From: Ascaphus truei
Lineage: Eukaryota > Chordata > Amphibia > Anura > Ascaphidae
NCBI GenBank assembly: GCA_036426205.1
Contig: CM071570.1
Span: 71,600,995-71,664,994, forward strand
Length of the DNA stretch: 64,000 nucleotides
Direction: 5' to 3'
Shown: positions 21,095 to 31,984 of the stretch, piece by piece
Position numbering within the stretch: the stretch's first letter is position 1
Layout: each line of letters starts with the position of its first letter
Translations under genes and position numbers: made by a program
Notes under the pieces: generated by a model
Database searches by the model: none
What the model saw: the letters and a program-made list of their open reading frames with translations, nothing else
What the model was told of the DNA's origin: nothing

Positions 21095-21401
21095 TGTGTA
21101 AGTCTTGAACAATTCCATCAATGGAGTACTGTCATGTTAGTTCATTAAAAAGTGTTCTCAACCTAAAACGAATCTAATTAATGTGCATTGAAATGCTAAA
21201 AGATGTAACCGATGGTAGAGGAAATTCTGCTTCAAAAATGAAGAGGCAGAGGCCCCAGCATGGGGTCGTAGGCTCCTTAAGGGCTGCGACGTCCTGATTG
21301 GCGAGAGCTGGTAGGGGGGGGTCGGCTAACCCCCCTCCCCCTTCCCACACTGAGTGGGAAGGCTGCTTGTCCCCTCCCATGCAGGGGGAGGGGGGAGAGG
21401 A

Positions 21402-21408
21402 TATAAAG
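21402..21408 (+). promoter_or_regulatory. TATA box (TATAAAG)
   Basis: GGATATAAAGAGTGGGG lies in a GC-rich setting about 95 bp upstream of an ATG at 21503. Predicted transcription would begin around 21432. It is supported only by the motif and its context. Confidence 0.4.
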
Positions 21409-21502
21409 AGTGGGGCCCCAGGGGAGAGAGACAGAGCTAACGGAATTTTTTCTCTTACCTTACAGGATTTCGCTGCGGACCAGCACATTTTTCCCAGTTA
21501 AG

Positions 21503-21609
21503 ATGAAAGGCCTCATGGATTCCAGCAGCTCCCCGCTGTGTAAAGACCCCCAAGCCTTGCCAGCCTCACCCACCAGGATCCTGATGATGCAGCTGCAACT
21601 GAGGATCAG
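21503..21609 (+). other. Possible first coding exon ending at a splice donor
   Basis: An ATG in the context TTAAGATGAAAGG starts MKGLMDSSSSPLCKDP and runs in frame to CAG|GTAAGT at 21609/21610. The peptide, about 35 residues to the donor, is serine/leucine-rich and not recognised. TATA box, ATG and donor in series is the only evidence; the donor could equally belong to a non-coding or transposon transcript. Confidence 0.25.
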
Positions 21610-22338
21610 GTAAGTGTGCCTGCCCCGCGCAGATCCCAGCGCAGAGGTGCGGGCAGCAACCCCCATGCCCCTTCCCCCAGCCAAGCGCAGGCATCTCCCG
21701 CCAGCGCCCGCTCCTTCCTGCCCCCCCCTGCTCCCAGCTAACTCCCCCCACGCACCACCCGCCCTCCTCCCGCCACTTCTCCAGGCTCTGCAGCCTCCCG
21801 AATCACGCCCCGGTGTAGCTTCGCCGCCCGCCCCCAGTTTCCCCACCACATATGCGGTCCCGCCGGGCTCCCAGCCGCCAGCCTTATCGCCTGGAGGACC
21901 GGGTATCGGAGGGGGGGGGGCGCTCCGCCACCGGTTGTGCGCTGCCTTGCCACCGCCAGCCCATGCGCCGCCAGCCCACTCACCACGCGGCCCCAAGGCT
22001 CCCGATGGCCATGTTCCCCCCTACCAGCCAACCCAACTGCAGGGATAAGCGGGCGCCGCGGGCGCCGCGTGCACCGGCCGGGGCGCGCGACAGACGGACT
22101 CCTCACCCCCAACCCGCTTAACCCTTTGGCCGCGGGGACAGCCGGGTTCCACGTGCACCGCCCGTTGCGCACATTGGCCACCCCCACCAGCATCCTCACC
22201 CCGATCGCGGGGACTATCAGGCGCCAGCCCCGTTTCCCCAGATCTCTTACCTGTCCGGCTGCTGTTGGCTCCTCTGCGCCATTTCTCACCTCTCTCTCAC
22301 GTGCACCATCAGGGGAGGGAGGGGCGGTCCTCTCCCGT

Positions 22339-22430
22339 GCAGGCTGCAGTCTGGCTCCTTTTCAGGCTCCCCCCTCCCTTTTCAGGCTCCCCCCTCCCTT
22401 TCCAGGCTCCCCCCTCCCTTTCCAGGCTGC
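22339..22430. repeat. 20-bp minisatellite
   Basis: Four to five head-to-tail units of the form TTTTCAGGCTCCCCCCTCCC, with TTTCC variants in the later units. It lies within the GC-rich region. Confidence 0.85.
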
Positions 22431-23283
22431 TATGAGCAAGGGGAGGGGGGATTTCCCTCCCCAGGTTCATTACGGGGACAGGCAGGTCTTCAGAGGCTGG
22501 CTGTTCCTTGGCCCTCCTCTGCAACAGTGCCACCATGAGGCCCCTGGTGGTACTACAGGGCGACCTCAATTTCACCCCTCAGGGTGACCTCAACCTTACC
22601 CCTCATAGTACAGGACAGACTGTGAGCAGGGTACTACCGTGAAACACCAACCTATTATATAACCACACGCCATACCCAACCACCCCACCTACCTACCTTT
22701 AGCTGGCAGGGGTGTGGGCGGTTCGGTTTATAACCGCCCCAGCCACCGGGGGCCCCTGCCCCCTCCCCCCCCCCCACCCATGGGTCACGCTGTGTCTGGC
22801 AGATTAACTGCAGCGCAGGGACGAGCGTCCTGCTATGTTACGGGGGGGGGGGGGATTTAAAGTGACCCAGCCCCTGGATCCCGCATGGGACCGCAGGCGG
22901 GGTCCTCTCAGTTTTCGCAGGAAGCGACAGCCAATGAATGGTCATTGCACGCATGGAATGTGGACCAGGACCCCTACCCACCTTCACCGACGCATGGCGA
23001 GGAGGGGGACAGGCGCCGAGGCCAGTCGCCGCGCTTCAGGTCCAGGTCAGCGCAGGGTACTAACCCGAGCAACGAGATTCCAGGTAAGGAAATAAATCCT
23101 AGTCTAGTACGGGTAATAGCGATTCAGATAGTGACAGCGCAATTTCACAAAACCTGTATGTATAAATTCCTAAAGAGACAGCGGTGATTAACCGGTTACT
23201 TAAGGCTAGGCCAAGCGGTGCAACGCAGGGGGCAGCGCGGGAGAGCAAGGCCTCAAAAATTAAGGACGATGGCGTAAGCGCCA

Positions 23284-23475
23284 GCAATTGTATTGTATGT
23301 CTTTATTTATATAGCGCCATTAAGGTACATAGCGCTTCACAGTAGTAATACACGTGGTAATCAAATAAATAACAGATCATATAAATAACAGATCATGGGA
23401 ATAAGTGCTTTAGGCATTAAAGTAACATTAAGGAAGAGTCCCTGCCCCGAAGAGCTTACACTTTAATGTAAAGGG
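23284..23475. repeat. Interspersed repeat containing TATTTATATAGCGCC
   Basis: The segment TGTCTTTATTTATATAGCGCC...AGCGCTTCACAGTAGTAATAC...CCTGCCCCGAAGAGCTTACA matches a repeat that I recognise as common in amphibian and fish genomes. It contains a duplicated ATAAATAACAGATCAT. I cannot assign it firmly to SINE or MITE, and it has no ORF. Confidence 0.55.
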
Positions 23476-23520
23476 AAGGACACGTACGCCGGCGCTAGGA
23501 CGTCTCTCCATTCGGTTTAC

Positions 23521-23645
23521 ACGCCTTGAGAAAGACCATTTCAATTGAAACGCGTGGGAGGAGGTTCTCTTTTCTGTTTGTAGGTGTATCTGTTTTAGGT
23601 AGTTTAATAAATTATTTTTACATTACTTCACTGGTGAGTTTTGGT
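23521..23645 (+). repeat. PLE junction remnant with hammerhead-like core
   Basis: CTTGAGAAAG...TTGAAACGCGTGGGAGG followed by an AATAAATTATTTTTAC tail resembles the pseudo-LTR junction of Neptune-type PLEs. The TTGAGAA, short stem, GAAAC and GCGT order matches a hammerhead whose CTGANGA core has been lost. Probably inactive. Confidence 0.45.
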
Positions 23646-24059
23646 CTAGATAGGAGCGGCAGTACTGCTGATCAATTCTATCCCGTACCACTATGATCAG
23701 CCAGGACGCCGAGGAGGGAAGCCAGACACCCGCTCTGGGTGCGACGCCAAGCAGGAGGCGCGGGGGGGACCAGTATCAATCCTTCACCACCCAGGCTGGT
23801 TCAGCCACTATTTACCTGCTTGCCCTAGAAGTAACTAGACGGATTCGTCTATCTACACCCAAAGTGAGATAATAAAAGGGTGAGGACTTTAGGGTCCGTC
23901 CCTCAGCTGGAGCCCCTAGAACAGCGCGGCAGGCTGGAGGCGCCGGCTGTAGGGCCGGGCCGGCCTATGCCCAATCAACGCTGGTAAAAGGCTGGGTGCC
24001 AGCTTTAGGGCTGGGCCTAAGCTGACCCTAGGGGCGGGAGGGGGAGGGAAGCAGCCCAA

Positions 24060-24245
24060 CATCGGCTGAATGAGGATCTCCCCCTCCCATTTTACAGTGC
24101 TTTTGGGCGGGGGGAGGGAGCGGGCCAATTGCTGGCTGTCGGCAGGGATCTCCCCCCCCATGCACATGATACGGGCGGGGGGAGGGAGCGGGCCGATTGC
24201 TGGCTGTCTGGGCAAGGATGTCCCCCCCCCCCCATTTTGCATGGA
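24060..24245. repeat. Tandem duplication, period 68 bp, G/C-run rich
   Basis: GGGCGGGGGGAGGGAGCGGGCC begins at 24105 and again at 24173, each followed by ATTGCTGGCTGTC and a run of eight or more C. A decayed third unit precedes at about 24035. An AATAAAG lies downstream at 24296. No coding capacity is apparent. Confidence 0.7.
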
Positions 24246-24344
24246 GCATACTTGGCTGGCGGGCAGGCTGGTAGGATTTTAACAGCGGATGTTAAAATAA
24301 AGCTGTGACCTTTTCTTCCAACATTGTGTGGTCTCCATTATTTG

Positions 24345-26560
24345 GTTTAGCGTCACAAAGGAGGGGCGGCGCATAAAGCCTTTAAGTTGCATGTATTTTT
24401 TTTTTCATTTTTCTGTATACGGTAATTGTAAAAGTTGTTGTGGTGGTCGTCTTCAGCTAATGCACTGTCCCCCAATGTCCAGGGACTCCCTGTTCCTGAG
24501 CAACAAGACGTTTTGTCCTTCGGGCAAGAATACAGTACTTACCAGTGGAAACAAAATGGCCTGGGATTGTGGGCTTGCCCAATAGGAAGCCACAAAATCA
24601 TTGAAGGATGACATCGCATATTTGTATGAGTGACCTCAGTGGGCCTGTGTATGTTTTTTTTTTTTTAGATTCTTCAAAGAAACTACAAAAATAATGCAAT
24701 TCGCTGCTAGGAACATGAGAGTTTCCCTGGCTTGGGCAAACTATAAAAACAAATTCATTTATGGGGGGATTTAAAATAGTTAATGATTGGAATATTTTCA
24801 GTGGGACATAAACAGTAACCAAGGAATCCTCCTTGAACTCACTAAACTAATAACTCGACTCACAGAGATTCACCCTTACATTGTTTCCATTTCAGCTTTA
24901 TTTTTCTATTAAAAAAGGATGTTTAGAAATATGGAGTATATTGTAGATTTGCAAGATTAGCATCCCATTTTAGATGTAAATCAATCCCAAATGCTCAGAC
25001 TTGGTGAAGAGGGAAAAATGATGGCATTTGCCAGCACATTTTTTGACCATGAAACTCACCTCATGCTTCCAAACAATATTCTTTAATTTTAATGACTTCT
25101 TAGATCCCTGTTTCTGAAGGAATATCTATGAGATGATAAATCAATTGCAGAATATATTAACAAACTGTTCAGCTTTATTTGCACCACAATAGCTCTTTCG
25201 TTTTTAGAAACTGAGCGTTGTTTAAAGGAAAAAACTCCAAGTTTACAAATTTTTAACAGAATGTTTTCCCACAGACACACAAAGGGAAAAAATTAAGCCT
25301 TCCTAAAAGAAAGTGTAAAAGTCGACAAATAGTTGACTACAGTAGGTTGCAATGGGTCAAGTCAGTAATAAAGGTCAACAACGTGTGTATTATGCTATTT
25401 AAACACTCACACCCTTTGCGTTTAGTGGGTATCCATACTGACAGGATTGTTTACAAATGCAGGAAAACGTACAAACCATGAAGGGTTTTAGTTATTGGGT
25501 ATCATTACATTTCCATGCACTATTTGTGCAAATATTGTAGGATGTGTGAACAAGAGACTTGCTTCAAGATTGCCACAAAGTGAGTTAACACATATGTTGA
25601 TGCATTATTTTTTTTATCATGGCAAGGTTCACCATGAACAATTGGCAAGATCACATGACCAATGTTACCCTAGGCATGTGATTTTGGTATTTTTAATACA
25701 ACGTTCAATACAATTTGACCAAAATTGGGAAATAATGCAATTTCTGCCAAATTTGGAATATAAATTCAATGATAATGCTGAAAATGTGCCATTTTATTAG
25801 CATTTTTAATGAAAATTGTGAAATATTGCTCAAATAAATTCCTACAAAATGTTTCCCAAAAATATGGAGAAATGGGAGAAGTTTGCTCATTTATTGTCAC
25901 TATTACCAACACAGATTGTAGGTACTAAAAATTGTTTTAACTATCAAAATACATTGATAGACAGAAAAAACCTTTGTTTTCTTTCTGCACACATAGTAGT
26001 TTGAAACCATTCACCATTTTTATTGCATCACTTTTGTACAATCATCTCATTATCAAATAATATCATATGAGAATGAACCGTTTTCCTGGAACTAAATGAC
26101 AGTCATTCCCATTACATTGTTTTGCTAAAGTGATACAAGGCTTTAGATTTAAACAATATGATAATAGTAGGAAACAATTAAACAAAGGAAATAGTTAAAC
26201 TGAATCAAACATTTCCAGTAATGATCTAAACTATGGTACTGTATACACCACCATAGTTTATGACTGAAATTTTTTGATTCCATTTAACCATTTCCTATGG
26301 TATGTAAATAGACTATACTACATAATTAACATTTTTGGTGGGTACTGTGATATTAAATCATTGTGATTGCTTTTATCCCTAAAAAGGCCAGTCCATACAT
26401 TTAATCTTTTTTTAATGATTTTATACTTTAGATCTTTAGAGCTAAATTCTAGGTAAGTTGCTCACTTTGTTTATTAAATGTTCTTGTGCATTGACATCTT
26501 GCTTATCATAGTTACTAATAATATTTCATTTCTTAGTTAAGGAAGGGCATGTTTGAGGGT
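24345..26560. other. No gene recognised
   Basis: AT-rich sequence without long ORFs, inverted repeats or transposon signatures that I can identify. Short frames present (for example at 25495-25890) lack family motifs. Confidence 0.55.
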
Positions 26561-26599
26561 TGAAAATTCATACTTCACGGATTTGACATTTGAATTTTG

Positions 26600-26960
26600 G
26601 AACACATTTTTTAATTCCAACGGAAATTTCAGCCAAAATCCCCAAAAGGTGTATAATTTCTTGCACGTAGAGTGATCTGAATTTAATATGTAGGGTCTCT
26701 AGTAGTAAGGCAAACAGTATGAGTGACAGGGGGCAACCCTGTCTTGTTTCTCTTTCTGTTATAATGGTGCAGGTAACAATCCATTAACCATTATGGAGAT
26801 GTTTGGTGTGTCACAGATTTTACAAATGGCAGTAAGATAATTACTTATCTGCATAAAGGCTTAATACGTTTTTTTTAATTTGCATATATTTATAATCAAT
26901 CAAAATATAGTGCCCTGCTACACTCAACGGAACCTATTCTAGTAGTTTTGATAAGGGACT
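26600..26960 (-). pseudogene. L1-type LINE reverse transcriptase fragment
   Basis: The minus strand at 26690-26760 reads TRQGCPLSLILFALLLETL, the hallmark L1/Tx1 RT motif (RQGCPLSPLLF). It is preceded, toward higher coordinates, by VNGLL and decayed sequence matching the usual upstream motif. Stops and frameshifts surround it. It is a short dead fragment. Its RT style differs from the CR1/L2 elements on the left, so at least two LINE groups are present. Confidence 0.75.
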
Positions 26961-27262
26961 TATCGTGATTTTTTGGGGGGGAGGTAGAGGGTTGGGGGGT
27001 AGTAGGGTGCCCATTCATTGCTATCAATGGGTGTATTGGCTAGTATTGGTGTTTGTATTGTATTTTAATGTTTATTGAGGGTAGAGGGGCTATGTGAGGG
27101 GTAGTTGTCCCGAAGTGGGTGTTTACGCCTACAGGGTGGGTAGAGGATGGTTAACCCCTTCATTACCTTAGCGGTGGTAACTGCTAAGATAATTAAGGGG
27201 TTAACATCCCACAACCTTCCCTGTAGGCCTAACCACCCACCCTGGGGCAACTACCCCCTTCA
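26960..27262. mobile_element. Foldback-element fragment with TTAACCCCTT stem
   Basis: The G-rich arm resembles 43800-43980. At 27151-27204 it contains a stem in which TTAACCCCTTCATTACCTTAGC pairs with its inverted copy; flanks GCCTACAGGG and CCCTGTAGGC extend the inverted repeat. It belongs to the same repeat family as 1-3031 and 37125-44583. Confidence 0.55.
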
Positions 27263-27427
27263 TCAACTGTAACGGTTATGCTCACCACAAACCTGGACCG
27301 GACTGCGGGGCTGAGGTGGGGATAGATATACCCTGACCATAGACCATGAAGCCAGATCCGGGTTGTGAATTCAGTGGTCAAACGTAGCCGGGTCAGGACT
27401 GGAGAAGGCAGGGTAATCGGAAGACAA
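27263..27427 (+). repeat. LTR fragment related to the solo LTR at 46746
   Basis: TGTAACGGTTATGCTCACCACAAACC...GAGGTGGG resembles the start of the LTR at 46746 (GCTCACCACAAACA...GAGGTGGG). It ends abruptly at the PLE insertion; possible continuation lies beyond 33085. Confidence 0.55.
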
Positions 27428-27508
27428 CCAGAAAAAAATACAAAACTCATCATAGTGTGGTATGAAAAATAAATGTATGTCAATTTGTGAAACTTGGCTC
27501 TTTAGGAG
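27428..27508 (-). repeat. Inverted terminal copy of the PLE 3' end
   Basis: The segment CAGAAAAAAATACAAAACTC...GAAACTTGGCTCTTTAGG matches 33003-33085 in inverted orientation, with a few differences. It joins directly to the PLE coding region at 27511. Truncated inverted ends of this sort fit PLE integration. Confidence 0.75.
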
Positions 27509-27510
27509 AA

Positions 27511-28903
27511 CTCTCTAGAGAGAAAGAACTAAAAAGAAACCGAGAACAAAAAGAAAGGGAAAAAGAAAGAGAAAGAAAAGAGAGAGAATACCAAAAAGAT
27601 AGAGAACTCAAGAGAGAGAGAGAATTAAGAAAAGATAGAGAGGATAGAAAAAGAGAAAGAGAGAGATATGATTCTGCTAAGTATGCGAAAGCCAGTAGAT
27701 CACGCTCACCCATTGGAGTTGTGGGGAACAGTGACCTTCTGGATATCAGTATTTGGGAGACAAAAAACTCATTCACTCCCCTCCTGGAGACAGAAGAGGG
27801 GAGCCACTACCCCAAAGGGGAAAGAATAAGAGAGGAAAGCGGGGGGGAAGAAAGAAAAAAGTGAGAACTGCCAACCCTGTAAAGAATAAAAATATCTTTA
27901 ATCTTAGTAGTGTAGATCTAACTACCTCACAACTAGATGTTATCTCCAAGGGTCTGTCATTTGCGCCCACTTGTGGACCTAACAACTTCGAACTATTTGT
28001 GGACGCAAATAAATATATTAGAAAATTAACAGTCAAACGCTTTTTTCTAAGCAAAAATGTGGAGTCAAGAATGTCTTAGATCAAGCCTATGGTTGAGAAA
28101 GAAAGTGAAAAATTTAAACATACAACACTTAAGAATAAATCTTTATTCAATCCCACCTATTGTAAAGGAAACCACTTAGATGTCTTTTATAACCTTATTG
28201 TCAAGGACTTTGAGGAGCTCTCAAAGAGTAATAAATCTAAGATTAGAAATAATATGAACAAAGAAGAAAGGTCTGCCTTAGAGGAAATAACAAATAACAC
28301 AAATATAGTTATAAAACAGGCAGACAAGGGAGGGGGGGTAGTCATCCAAAATAGAGATGACTACCTAAAAGAAGCCCACCGCCTTTTAGGAGACAAAAAG
28401 ACATACGACATCCTACCAAACAACCCTACAAAAACCTTTACGGATGATCTGAGAATTCTCCTAGATCAAGGCAAGGAATTAGGCATATTGAATGAGAATG
28501 AATATAAATTTCTATTTAACGAATGTCCCCAACTACCGATCTTTTATATATTACCTAAAGTCCACAAATGCATGAAACAACCACCCGGGAGACCAATCGT
28601 CTCCGGAATAAACTCACTCACATCAAACCTATCTGCATATATTGACACTTTTTTACAGAGTCATGTCAAATCCCTTAAATCATATCTGAAGGACACGACT
28701 GATGTGTTAAATTTATTAGAGAATTTTACTTGGAATAATAATTACATCATGGCAACTGTAGACGTTGCATCTCTATATACATCGATTGAAAAAACCTTAG
28801 GATGTGAAGCTGTTAATTTCTTTCTGAAACAAGATCCAGATATGAAAGAACAGCAGATTCAGTTTATTATAGATGGTATCTGTTTTATACTTGACAAGAA
28901 TTA
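27511..28903 (+). pseudogene. PLE reverse transcriptase, N-terminal half (copy 1)
   Basis: The reading starts with a charged low-complexity stretch (ELKRNREQKEREKERERK) encoded by a purine-only tract. Neptune-type PLE RT motifs follow: QADKGGGVVIQNRDDYL, LPIFYILPKVHK, GRPIVSGINS and TVDVASLYTSI (first catalytic aspartate region). There is one frameshift near 27860 and one in-frame TAG at 28077-28079; from 28089 an open frame of 271 codons remains. It ends at a TAA at 28902-28904, just where the next copy of the element begins, so the catalytic YxDD half is missing from this copy. There is no initiator ATG before the truncation. Confidence 0.85.
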
Positions 28904-30642
28904 AGACCAGAGGATAGACAAGTCAGGGGAAACTCAGACCACTTTGAGAAAACACAGTATTAAACTAATCCTGACAAGCGTCATTCATACATAAATACCT
29001 AGGAGAGTAATTATGACTCTAAACCTGTATATGGTCCTAGGAATGATTTTTACCTGACAAAATTTCATTCATGAAAGAGATCCTAAGGAAAAAGAGCATA
29101 AAAGAGAGAGAATATTTTATGAGAGAATATCCTTTAGAGAGAGAGAAACAAGCGTTTAGAGAGGGGAGAGACGCAGGGAGAGAGACATAGTGAAAGAGAG
29201 GAACTGAAGAAGAGAGAGAGAGAGTGTAAAGAAAGAGAACAACACAGAGAAAAGAGAGAGAACAAAGAAGGGAAAGAGAATTGAGAAAAGAGAACAAAAT
29301 AGAGAAAAGGAATTACAGAGGGAAAAAAGAACTCTCTAGAGAGAGAAAGAACTAAAAAGGAACCGAGATCAAAAAGAAAGGGGAAAAGAAAGAGAAAGAA
29401 AAGAGAGAGAATACCAAAAAGATAGAGAACTAGAGAGAGAGAGATTAGAAAAGACAGAGAGGATAGAAAAAGAGAAAGAGAGATATGATTCTGTAAGTAT
29501 GCGAAAGCTAGTAGATCACGCACACCATTGGAGTTGTGGGAAGTGACCTTTTAGAATCAGTATTGGGAGACAAAAAACTCATTCACTCCCCTCTGGAGAC
29601 AGAAGAGGGGAGCCACTACCCCAAAGGGAAAGAATCAAGAGGAAAGCGGGGGGGAAGAAAGAAAAAGTGAGAACTGCCAACCCTGTAAAGAATAAAAATA
29701 TGCTTAATTCAGTAGTGTAGATTTAACTACCTCTACAACTAAGTGTTATCTCCAGAGGACTGTCTTTTGTGCCCACTTGTGGACCTAACAACTTTGAACT
29801 ATTGTGGACGCAAATAAATATTAGAAAATTAACAGTCAAACGTTTCTTTTAAGCATAAATGTGGAGTCAAGAATGTCTAACATTAAGCCATGTGTTGAGA
29901 AAGAAAGTAAACATTCAAACATACAACACTTAGAATAAATCTTCATTTAATCCTACCTATGTAGGGAAATCACTTAGATGTCTTTTAACCTTATTGTCAA
30001 GGACTTGAGGAGCTCTCAAGAGTAACAAATCTAAGATTAGAAAAAATATGAACAGAAGAACAGAAAGGTCCGCCTTAGAGGAAATAACAAATAACACAAA
30101 TATAGTTATAAAACAGGCAGACAAGGGAGGGGGGGTAGTCACCAAACAGAGATGACTACCTAAAAGAAGACCCACCGCTTTTAGGAGACAAAAGACATAT
30201 GACATTACTACCAAACAACCCTACAAAAATCTTACGGATGATCTGAGAGTTCTCCTAGATCATGGCAGGGAATTAGGCATATTGAATGAGAAGGAATATA
30301 AATTCCTATTTAACGAATGTCCCCACTACCGATCTTTTATATATTAACTAAAGTCCATAAATGCATGAAACAACCTCCGGGAGACCAATTGTCTCCGGAA
30401 TTAACCCCTCACATCAAACCTATCTGCATATATCGACACTTTTTTACAGAGTATGTCAATCCCTTAAATCATATCTGAAGGACACTACTGATGTGTTAAG
30501 TCTATTAGAGAATTTTACTTGGAATAACATTACATCATGGCAACTGTAGACGTTGCATCTCTTACACATCGATAGAGAAAACTTAGGAGTGAAGCTGTTA
30601 ATTCTTCTTGAACAAGATCCAGATATGAAAGAAAGCAGATTC
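28904..30642 (+). pseudogene. PLE reverse transcriptase, N-terminal half (copy 2, deletion-ridden)
   Basis: 28904-29331 adds purine-rich upstream sequence not present in copy 1. 29332-30642 then repeats copy 1 (27511-28860) but is 39 bases shorter, with many one- to three-base deletions spread throughout and few compensating insertions. No long ORF survives. The copy stops exactly at the N gap. The error pattern looks like uncorrected long-read sequence used to fill an assembly gap, although a genuine decayed tandem copy cannot be excluded. Confidence 0.75.
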
Positions 30643-30733
30643 NNNNNNNNNNNNNNNNNNNNNNNNNNNNNNNNNNNNNNNNNNNNNNNNNNNNNNNNNN
30701 NNNNNNNNNNNNNNNNNNNNNNNNNNNNNNNNN
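30643..30733. other. Assembly gap (91 N)
   Basis: A run of N characters lies in the middle of the PLE reverse transcriptase, where the residues between the DxxSLYTSI motif and the MGTRFAPSYANLF motif should be. The size may be an estimate. Confidence 0.99.
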
Positions 30734-31984
30734 CGCCATGGGTACGAGGTTTGCTCCCAGTTACGCGAATCTCTTTATGGGATTCTGGGAGGAACAGCAT
30801 ATTTGGCCTGGTGGCGTTCTGGGGGCGGACCTTGTCCTATGGCGGCGCTACATCGATGATGTGTTTTTAATTTGGCGTGGCGGCCAGGAGAGTTTGGACT
30901 CCTTCTTGTCGAGTATTAACGTGAACACGTATAATTTACAATTCACCTCTGTGACAAGTAGTAGTTCCCTCAATTATTTGGATCTGAATATTTATATAGA
31001 GAATGATATTCTCAAAACTAGGTCTTTCTTTAAGGAAGTTGACAGCAATAATTATATACTCCGTACAAGCTGTCACCAGGATGTATGGATGGACAATGTC
31101 CCATACAACCAATTCAGACGAATGCGGAGAAATTGCACAGACAATATAGTATTTAATGATCAATGCAATATACTGAAAGAATGCTTTGTAGAAAAACAAT
31201 ATAGAACAGAACTCCTAGACATGGCATTAGAAAAAGCAAATGGTCTGAATAGAAATGACCTATTAGTACCTAAAGATAAAGAAATATCTCCAAATAATAA
31301 GAAGAATTTTGATACAGCATTTTTAACTTCTTTTAATAAAGAGTCAAATAATATAAAGAAAATAATACAAAAACACTGGCATGTTTTATTAAACGATGCG
31401 ATTTTAAAAGAAGAAATCCCAGAACGTCCGAGAGTGATTTTTAAAAAGGCCAAAAATCTAAAAGGTATAATAGCTCCCAGTAATATTAAAAAATTAGAGA
31501 CAAATAGAAATGGATGGCTCCAGAAATTGGAAGGGTTCCACGGCTGTGGCTCTTGCAAAGCCTGTGAATACAAACAGCAAGACAAAAAGGGATTTAGGTG
31601 CAATAATAAGAATGAGGATTACAAAATAAAACAGTACATGAACTGTAACTCTAATTACATAATCTACCTCCTGGAATGCCCATGCGGGCTCCAATACGTT
31701 GGAAAAACATCAAGAGCTATTAAGATACGTATTTTGGAGCATCTAAGCAATATACTGTAAGGCGCAGTGTGCAGTCACATAATGTTTCCAAACATTTCTC
31801 CTCCTTTCATAACTCCAATACAAAAGGGTTAAAATTCACCGCAATAGAACATGTGGCACAACATTGGAGAGGACGAGATAGAAATTTAGATTTAAGTAAA
31901 AGAGAGATGTACTGGGTGCATAAACTTAATACATTGACACCACATGGTCTTAATGTTGATTTTGAGATTGCACCCTTCCTCTAG
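30734..31984 (+). pseudogene. PLE reverse transcriptase C-terminus and GIY-YIG endonuclease
   Basis: After the gap the frame reads AMGTRFAPSYANLFMGFWEE, then RRYIDDVFLIW with the catalytic YIDD. A long connector follows with KRNCTD-like RRNCTDN and a cysteine cluster (CGSCKACEYK, residues ~275-285 of the open frame). The GIY-YIG nuclease comes next: NYIIYLLECPCGLQYVGKTS, with the conserved arginine in KIRILEH. The frame stops at 31757-31759. Homology continues one frame over (31769-31984) with FTAIEHVAQHWRG and KREMYWVHKLNTLTPHGLN, the usual end of the domain. One frameshift therefore splits the endonuclease. RT would prime from the nick made by the nuclease. Confidence 0.88.

Larger units (their letters stand above)
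21240..23275 (+). other. GC-rich, CpG-rich promoter-like region of unknown origin
   Basis: Base composition changes sharply from the flanking AT-rich DNA. The segment has a TATA box at 21402, a short ATG reading from 21503 and a consensus donor at 21609/21610, then about 1 kb of C-rich CpG-dense sequence, a 20-bp minisatellite, and another donor-like CAGGTAAGG near 23081. Open frames at 21460-22587 on both strands are proline/alanine/glycine-rich and look compositional. It could be the 5' end of a retroelement or a genuine CpG-island promoter with a small first exon. I do not recognise a family. Confidence 0.4.

Noticed and set aside
21460..22587. Several 100-216 codon frames on both strands
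   Set aside because: Proline/alanine/glycine/arginine-rich frames overlap on both strands in a GC-rich region, as expected from composition alone.
23284..23475. tRNA-derived SINE
   Set aside because: I could not find A and B boxes with proper spacing, so it is left as an unassigned interspersed repeat.
29037..29523. Serine/leucine-rich membrane-like proteins on the minus strand
   Set aside because: Antisense translation of the purine-rich K/R/E-coding tract of the PLE gives apparent hydrophobic repeats.
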